Source of the DNA: Chelonoidis abingdonii
Lineage: Eukaryota; Chordata; Testudines; Testudinidae
DNA: 64,000 nt
Assembly: GCF_003597395.2 (NCBI RefSeq)
Contig: NC_133769.1
Span: forward strand, 47,353,605-47,417,604
Direction: 5' to 3'
The position numbers were made by a program, and so were the translations under genes. The notes beneath the pieces were generated by a model. That model searched no databases, was not told where the DNA came from, and saw only the letters and a list, made by a program, of their open reading frames with translations. Positions 58,059 through 64,000 of the stretch are shown here, piece after piece (the first letter of the stretch is position 1; each line of letters begins with the position of its first letter).

Positions 58059-58204
58059 CAAAATTGTGGTCATTCCACAAGCAGACATTTAACTATATAC
58101 TGATAATTGCAATCCTACCAATACTGTGGCAGGTCTATCAGAAGTTTATTCCTTTGACTTAACCCTATTTGGCAAAAGCAGGCAAGATTCTGATCTGTCT
58201 TATC

Positions 58205-58430
58205 CTTTTGGCTATGACTACACTACAGCTTAATTCAACATAAAGTATGTTGCTCAGGGGTGTGAATTAGCCACACTCCTGTGTGACTGAAGCACCACCT
58301 CTCGCAGGGGCTGGAGTAATTAAGCTGATGGGAGATCTTTTTCCCATCAGCTTAGAGCAGCTACATTAGAGAGTTTATGGTGCCTCAGCACCATCAATGC
58401 GCCACTGTGAGATCTCTTGGGTAGCAACAG
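58205..58430. mobile_element. Partial MITE with 'ggctatgactacact' end
   Basis: The left end resembles the ends of 53663-53959. The interior has an inverted pair 'ttaagctgatgggagatc' / 'ttcccatcagcttag'. The right terminus is decayed. Confidence 0.5.
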
Positions 58431-61344
58431 CCATAGTTATGTATCTCTAATTTGCTGGCATCAGCTGACTACTGCTGGAACTGCTGCTTTCACAAGGTGG
58501 CTGTAGGACTTGGCTTCAACGTCCTTTCATCTTCCATCAGCATGTATTTAACCGGAGCCCTTCATAACAGGCTCTGCTGCTATGCGTGCCTTCCCTGGGA
58601 TGTGTTCAATTTTGAAAGAACATTGCAACAGCTGCAGTCAGAGCTTTCATATCTTGAGTGGAAGGTCATCTAATGCTTATGAATCCAATAGTGTCACTTA
58701 AGGGCTTGTGCTCTGTATTTATTGTAAAATCCAGTTCCAACAAATATACACTATGTCATTCACAGATCCAGACTGATAAAGCTTCCTTCTTCATGAGTAT
58801 AGTGCTATTCTGCTTCTGAGAAGCTTTATGAAACGAAAGTGACAGACCTCTAGACTACCTCTGCTGCTACTGCTTATAAATCATATGAAGATGTGCTGTT
58901 GCTACTGTTGTTGGAGAGTGAATTTATTATTGTGTCTAATCAAGTGGAGATGCCAGTTGTTTGTGTGTTTTGCTGTGGATTCCTCAACATACCAATATGA
59001 CTACCACAAAGAACACATCTTAAATGTTTTATTAGCTTTGGTATATGGGGTAAAATTTTCCTAAAGTGATTTGTTATTCTCATGAGTTTTCTTACACTGC
59101 AAATGTTTTAAAATTAAGATAAGATGAATAAAGCCTACTGTTTGTCTGGATCCAGCTGAATCTATGATGGTTAATTATATGCACCACAAATTTTACCTGC
59201 TACTTCCATAGTCACATTTCCCATTCAGAGTGAGCATGGCCTGTTGGTAGCAACTTATTGTTGCACATAATCATCCATTATGTGCACCCTTGGCTCTTCC
59301 TTGTACCTACATAGCAGTATGGTAAAGGAGCCCAAATGAGCTGTGATATTTGATTTTGAAAATGTAGCAGTGCTGAAGACATTGCAAATGAGAACCAATT
59401 AGCACAGTACTTTCCAAACATGGTGATGCATATTGCAAGAGAGATTTGTCAAAAGCATGCTGAGATGTCTAGCCTTACTAATATCTTGGTTTAGGATAAC
59501 AGAATTAGTGTTTGGTCAACTGCAGGGTATGTGTCTTTCTCTGCATACACTATTATTAAGTACTGTGAAGTACCTGCTAAAGAGGATTTTACCATTCCTC
59601 TACCTATTGCTGGGCTCCTTTGTATATAAAATAACCTCACTGTAGTCATTCTCTTTAGTTCTTTGAATTTCCCCAACATAGCGCTGTACGAACAAAAGGA
59701 ATTGCTAATGGCACAAGTCTTGTTTTGTATTCCCAAATATCAGCTTTCTACTTTTGTAAAGCATTGTGACCGTATCTCCATTACAGTTTGTTTTTTATCA
59801 TCTGTGCAAACAAGCTTCTCTGCTGTGCACCATTGCCAAGCCTAGTGGGATGCTGTCAGTCCTTGTGTTATGCATTCTGTTTGTTTACAAATGTTTTTTT
59901 CCCTTCCACTTTCCCTAGGAACTGGACACAAAAGTCCAACACAGTGTAACTGAGCCCACATAAAATCTATCAAGTCTTTGCAGCTCTCCATCCTTGGATC
60001 TCTTTTTGTTTTGTTTTGGACCTGCAGCAGCAGTTGCTCCAGTGTTAAGATTTTGCCTGTTTAGATTAATCTCTATGTACCATTGTGTTTTCTTCATTGT
60101 TAAGGATATCTTTCTTAGAAATATGGAATCATCATCTGATGCCAGCAGTTCCACCTAGGTAGTTTCCAGCTTTTTTGAGCAACCTCCATGTTGTTGCAAA
60201 ATAAACTGTTTTATGGAATCTTCTACATTTCGCCTCTTGTGCTGTACATAGCTTCCAGTTGTGACTTGGTGTCTTGTTACCTCTTCCACAGCTTTTCTCT
60301 TGTTCTCTCTTGTAAAGATACATTGGTCTCCCATTCTTTAGCTGTACATATTTTTATTGTGAGCTTTATCCCTTTTACTGCTTTCAGATTTCCTTTTCTC
60401 TTTGTCATTGTATCAGTGCCATCTGATATGGTGTCTCTGTTTCTGGCATATAAATAACATTACTATATCTTTATGATTTCATGCAGTCTGATTTGAATTA
60501 TAGTTTTGGCTCTGACAAACTGGTGTTTCTTATGCTACAACAATTCTTTCTGTTATTAATTCTTTGAAGGCCACATATTTGCAATGTTCAGCAAGACTCG
60601 GATCTGCTGTTGTAAAAGCTACATTCTGTACCCTTTTTTCTGGTATCTTGGCATATCAGGCATTTCTAGATGATACATTTTACTGAACTAATTTGAAGAA
60701 ATAATAGAATAGGCCAGCTTTTGAGATTCATTGTTTTGTCACTGTAATTTAAACAGAATAATTAAGTCAGGGAAGTCCATACCTACATCTTAAAAAAAAC
60801 CAAAAAACTGCTTCTATCACAGTTTTGTCTCTTAATTAAATTACAAGATCTCAATCAACAACTTGCCACTATGTCAGTTGTTCTACTTGAATTATTTCCC
60901 TGGCCTGATAATTAGAATCTGTCCCTCTAGAAAGCTTGCCTACCTTATTACCTTTTTGTAATTAATCCAATATAATATAAATTAATACACGCAATTGTGT
61001 GTGACCTTTATTATATAAAACTGTTATCTATGAATAATCTATGAGAATCCCGAAGAGAAGCTAATTTGTCCAGACACCCACACATGCAGCAAAAGGGGAT
61101 AGCATATTGTATATCTCTGATGGCATAATAATATTAGCTCAATCAAATCTTTATAATTAATTCTCTGCATTTAAATCAATTTTGGAAGACAATCACCTCT
61201 TGCTGATATTGAGCACTGTACCCTGAGAAAGGCTGATCTCTCTGTCAGTTAACAACATCGGTTAATATTCAGTACCTGTAGATTTCTCAAATTGGTACTA
61301 ACTGTTGGTCTTACATTTCCAGATGCTGAAAAAGAATGCCATGA
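58431..61344. other. No recognisable feature
   Basis: 2.9 kb of unique AT-rich DNA. Minus-strand frames at 59915-60323 are modestly open and basic-residue-rich but match no family I can name. Confidence 0.45.
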
Positions 61345-61747
61345 ACAGAAATGGTCAAAAAATGTCATTGAAAAATAATTTCAAAGAAAAATATTTTTTG
61401 TTAAAAATGTGATTTCGTGTGGAAAAATCATTTTTAATTACTTTTTTTTTAAAAGAAAAACAGAAACTGAAAGGCAACTTTTTTTTTGTGTAAAAATTCA
61501 GTTTTTGGTAAAAATATTGGGCTTTGATTTTCAAAAAAATGTACCAAAACCTGAATTTATTTATTTACCAAAAGACAGGGGTTTTTTTTAAACAAAACCA
61601 ATTTTCAAAAACTTCTCCCCTGCCCAGTTTCATTTCAATTTCTCAATGAGCTCTCCCCCGCCACATCACTGGAAATTTAGACAAAAATGAAAAGGAGACT
61701 ATTTAGAAATTTTTCACAAAATATAATTGGCATTTTTGACCATCTCT
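61345..61747. mobile_element. AT-rich MITE with 'agaaatggtcaaaaa' ends
   Basis: The left 'agaaatggtcaaaaaatg' and the right end, whose complement reads 'agagatggtcaaaaatgcca', are inverted repeats. The body consists of A/T runs with 'gaaa' and 'ttttc' motifs. About 403 bp; no TSD confirmed. Confidence 0.6.
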
Positions 61748-62340
61748 AATACTGAATATGTTATAAACATGTCTTTTATATCTTTCTCAATAGGAACCCA
61801 ATCCAGCACCTGCTGAAGTCAATTGCATTAGGCTTTAGATAGGGCCTCTCCAAAAAAACAAGGATGGGACACACTGGAAAGGAGGACAGGTGTGCATGGG
61901 AGTCTGTGAATGATTTTATACATTTTTTGTGGTTCATAATATTACTACTTTCATATAGGAAAGAAAAGGCTGCTTATGTTTTATTGGAGAGTATCCCATG
62001 TCACTTCTAGCTGTGAAAGTGCACTTGGTCTGAATGTCTGACAGGAAACCTAAATTTCTGTGCACCAGAAAAAGTAAACACTCACTTAAACTCAGATCAC
62101 ATTCCTAGCAACATATGCTTTTATTATTTCTTCATGTCATTTGTGAGCCCTACTGCATAAACTGCATAAGTAGGCATGAGTCCCCTTTACTTCCCTGTGC
62201 AACCAACCCATGCTGACAGATTTGTGAGGGGGCAACAGCTGCTAGTGGATTTCTGTCCCCTTCCTAGTTTCCAATAAGTTCATTCCCCCCACAAAATTTC
62301 CAGTCAGTTCTGATAATGTATTGAGGACAACTCTTTGTTT
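61748..62340. other. No recognisable feature
   Basis: Noncoding; nothing identifiable. Confidence 0.5.
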
Positions 62341-64000
62341 TAGAAAGTGGAGGAAGTAACCACGGGGGCAGCCATTTTAAACTTGATTCTGACCAACAGG
62401 GAAGAATTGGTTGTGAATCTGAAAATGGAAGGCAATTTGGGTGAAAGTGTTGAAAGTGTTTGTGAAATTGTAGACTTTATGATTCTAAGGAAAGGAATGT
62501 GTAAAGGCAGCAGAATAAGGCAAATGGACTTCAAAAAATAAGATTTTAATGAACTCAGAGAACTGGTAGATTCTCTGATAGAAAATAAAAGGGTTAAAGG
62601 AGTTCAGGAAAGTTGGCAGTTTCTCAAGGAGATAACATGAAATGCACAACTGCAAATTGTTTTGATACGAAGGAAAGATAGGAAGAATAGGAAAAGGCCA
62701 ATATGACTCTATCGGGAGCTCTTTAATTAAGTAAAAAGAATCCTAAAAAAGGTGGAAACAGACAAATTGCTAAGGAGGAATACAAAAGAATAGCCCAAGC
62801 ATGTAAGGACAAAATCAGAAAGGCCTAGCTACAAATTGACACATAACTAGCAAAGGACACAAAAGGCAATAAAAAAGGTTCTATGAATGCTTTAGGAAAG
62901 AGAAAGATGATGGAAGTGTACGTCCTCTACTTAATGGGGAAGGAAAGCTAATAACGGATGACACCAAGATGGCTGACATATTTAATGTCCATTTTGCTTC
63001 ATTGTTCATGGCGATGAGATACTCAAACACTATTAATATTATCAACAATGAGGAAGGAACACAAACCAAAATAGGGAAGTAAAAGGATAAAGAATATTTA
63101 GATATATTAGAGGTATTTAAGTTGGCAGGGCTGGATGAAATTCATCTTAGGGTACTTAAGGAACTAGTTGAAGCAATCATGGAACTGATAGCAATTATCT
63201 TTGAGAACTCATGGAGGATGGGTGAGGTGCCAAAAGACTGAAGAAGGGCAAACATAGTACTTATCTTTGAAAGAGAACCTGGGGAATTATAGACCAGGAA
63301 ATGTACAAGAACAAATTATTAAACAATCAGTTTGTAATCACCTAGAGGATTATAGCATTATAAGGAATAGCCATCATGGATTTGTCAAGAATAAATAATG
63401 CCAAACCAACCTGATTTTTTTCTTTGACATGGTTATTTGCCTAGTGGATAAGAGGTAAGCTGTAGATTTGATATATTTTGATTTTGGTAAGGCTTTTGGC
63501 ACAGTTTAACATGACATTTTCAAAAGCAAACTAGGGAAATGTGATCTAGATGAATTAGTGTAAGATGGGGTGCACAACTAGTTGAAAGTATATACTCAAA
63601 GAGTAGTTATCAATAGTTCACTGTCCAACTGGGAAAGCATATCTGGTGGGATCCCATAGGAGTCCGTCCTGGGCAATATTTTCATTAATGATTTGGATAA
63701 TGGAGTGGAGAGTAAGCTTATAAAATTTGCAGATAACACCAAGCTGGGAGGGCTTGCAAGTATGTTGGAGAACAGGATTTGAATTCAAAACAACCTTGAA
63801 ACAATTGAGAATTGATCTGAAATCTACAAGATGAAATTCAATAAAGAGAACTCCAAGTACTTAACTTAGGAAGGAAAAATCAAATGCACAACAACAAAAT
63901 AGGAAATAACTGGTTAGGTGCTAGCAGTGCTGAAAAGGATCTGGGGGTTATATTCGATCAAACATTGAATATGAGTCAACAATGTGATGCAGTTTTGAAA
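62341..64000 (+). pseudogene. Old CR1 LINE ORF2 (endonuclease to RT), runs off the window
   Basis: Plus-strand CR1. Endonuclease end '[28 protein letters not shown]' is recognisable at 62370-62450 (quoted pieces: [20 protein letters not shown]). The 'SDH' active-site triplet is lost (…ESVCEIVDF). RT parts follow at 63120-63290, motif A YFDFGKAFGTV at about 63470-63500, and the catalytic box as KFADNTKLGG at about 63720-63750, where the second Asp is Asn. Then LGVIFDQTLNMSQQ-like C-terminal sequence (about 63940-63985). Many stops. Clearly older than the CR1 at 42.8-46.0 kb. Confidence 0.85.

Noticed and set aside
59915..60323. Two adjacent minus-strand frames of about 60-80 codons considered as a degraded gene
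   Set aside because: No recognised motif, no splice-site or paralogue support; AT-rich DNA gives such frames by chance.

Overview
The window looks like gene-poor, repeat-packed intergenic or intronic DNA from a reptile, most likely a turtle. The reasons are the many CR1 LINE copies on both strands, a tRNA-derived SINE with a CR1-like 3' tail (as in the Cry SINEs of cryptodiran turtles), Penelope-like elements, PIF/Harbinger and hAT elements, and MITEs of kinds I recognise from turtle genomes. Family names come from recognition of the sequence, not from a database search. I found no convincing host protein-coding exon, no rRNA or tRNA gene, and no CRISPR array. Every long open frame with a recognisable product belongs to a transposable element, and all of these are broken.

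Layout. 1-3.3 kb: a CR1 reverse-transcriptase fragment, then a decayed PIF/Harbinger transposase. 3.7-9.6 kb: two Penelope-like copies joined head to head inside one 12-bp target-site duplication (TSD). 9.6-18.4 kb: small MITEs, a hAT element with perfect 8-bp TSDs nested in another MITE, CR1 3' ends, and a CR1 with a SINE lodged between its RT and ORF1/EN remains. 18.4-28.6 kb: mostly unique AT-rich DNA with a few old amniote repeats. 28.6-32.2 kb: two solo LTRs, each with a perfect 5-bp TSD, and an LTR-like GC-rich stretch.

32.4-50.2 kb is a stratified nest. A hAT element (TSD CCTTAGAC at both outer ends) starts with a BED/Charlie-like N-terminal remnant. It has been split by a CR1 with an inverted 5' part, an exact 1157-bp tandem duplication of that inverted part, a CpG-rich 6.9-kb block with Harbinger and Penelope pieces, a 3.2-kb fairly young CR1, and a Tigger-like element. 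The Tigger-like element in turn carries a hAT MITE (TSD GAAGCACC) and a 2470-bp solo LTR (TSD TGAAC). 50.2-64 kb: unique DNA, a retroviral LTR-like segment, two TSD-bounded MITEs, a CR1 split by another MITE, and an old CR1 that runs off the window end.

No cooperating gene set was found. The interest lies in insertion history: TSD-defined nesting gives a relative order of events. Two anomalies (the exact CR1 duplication and the indel-rich blocks at 3.7-9.6 and 35.5-42.3 kb) should be tested as possible assembly problems before biology is built on them.
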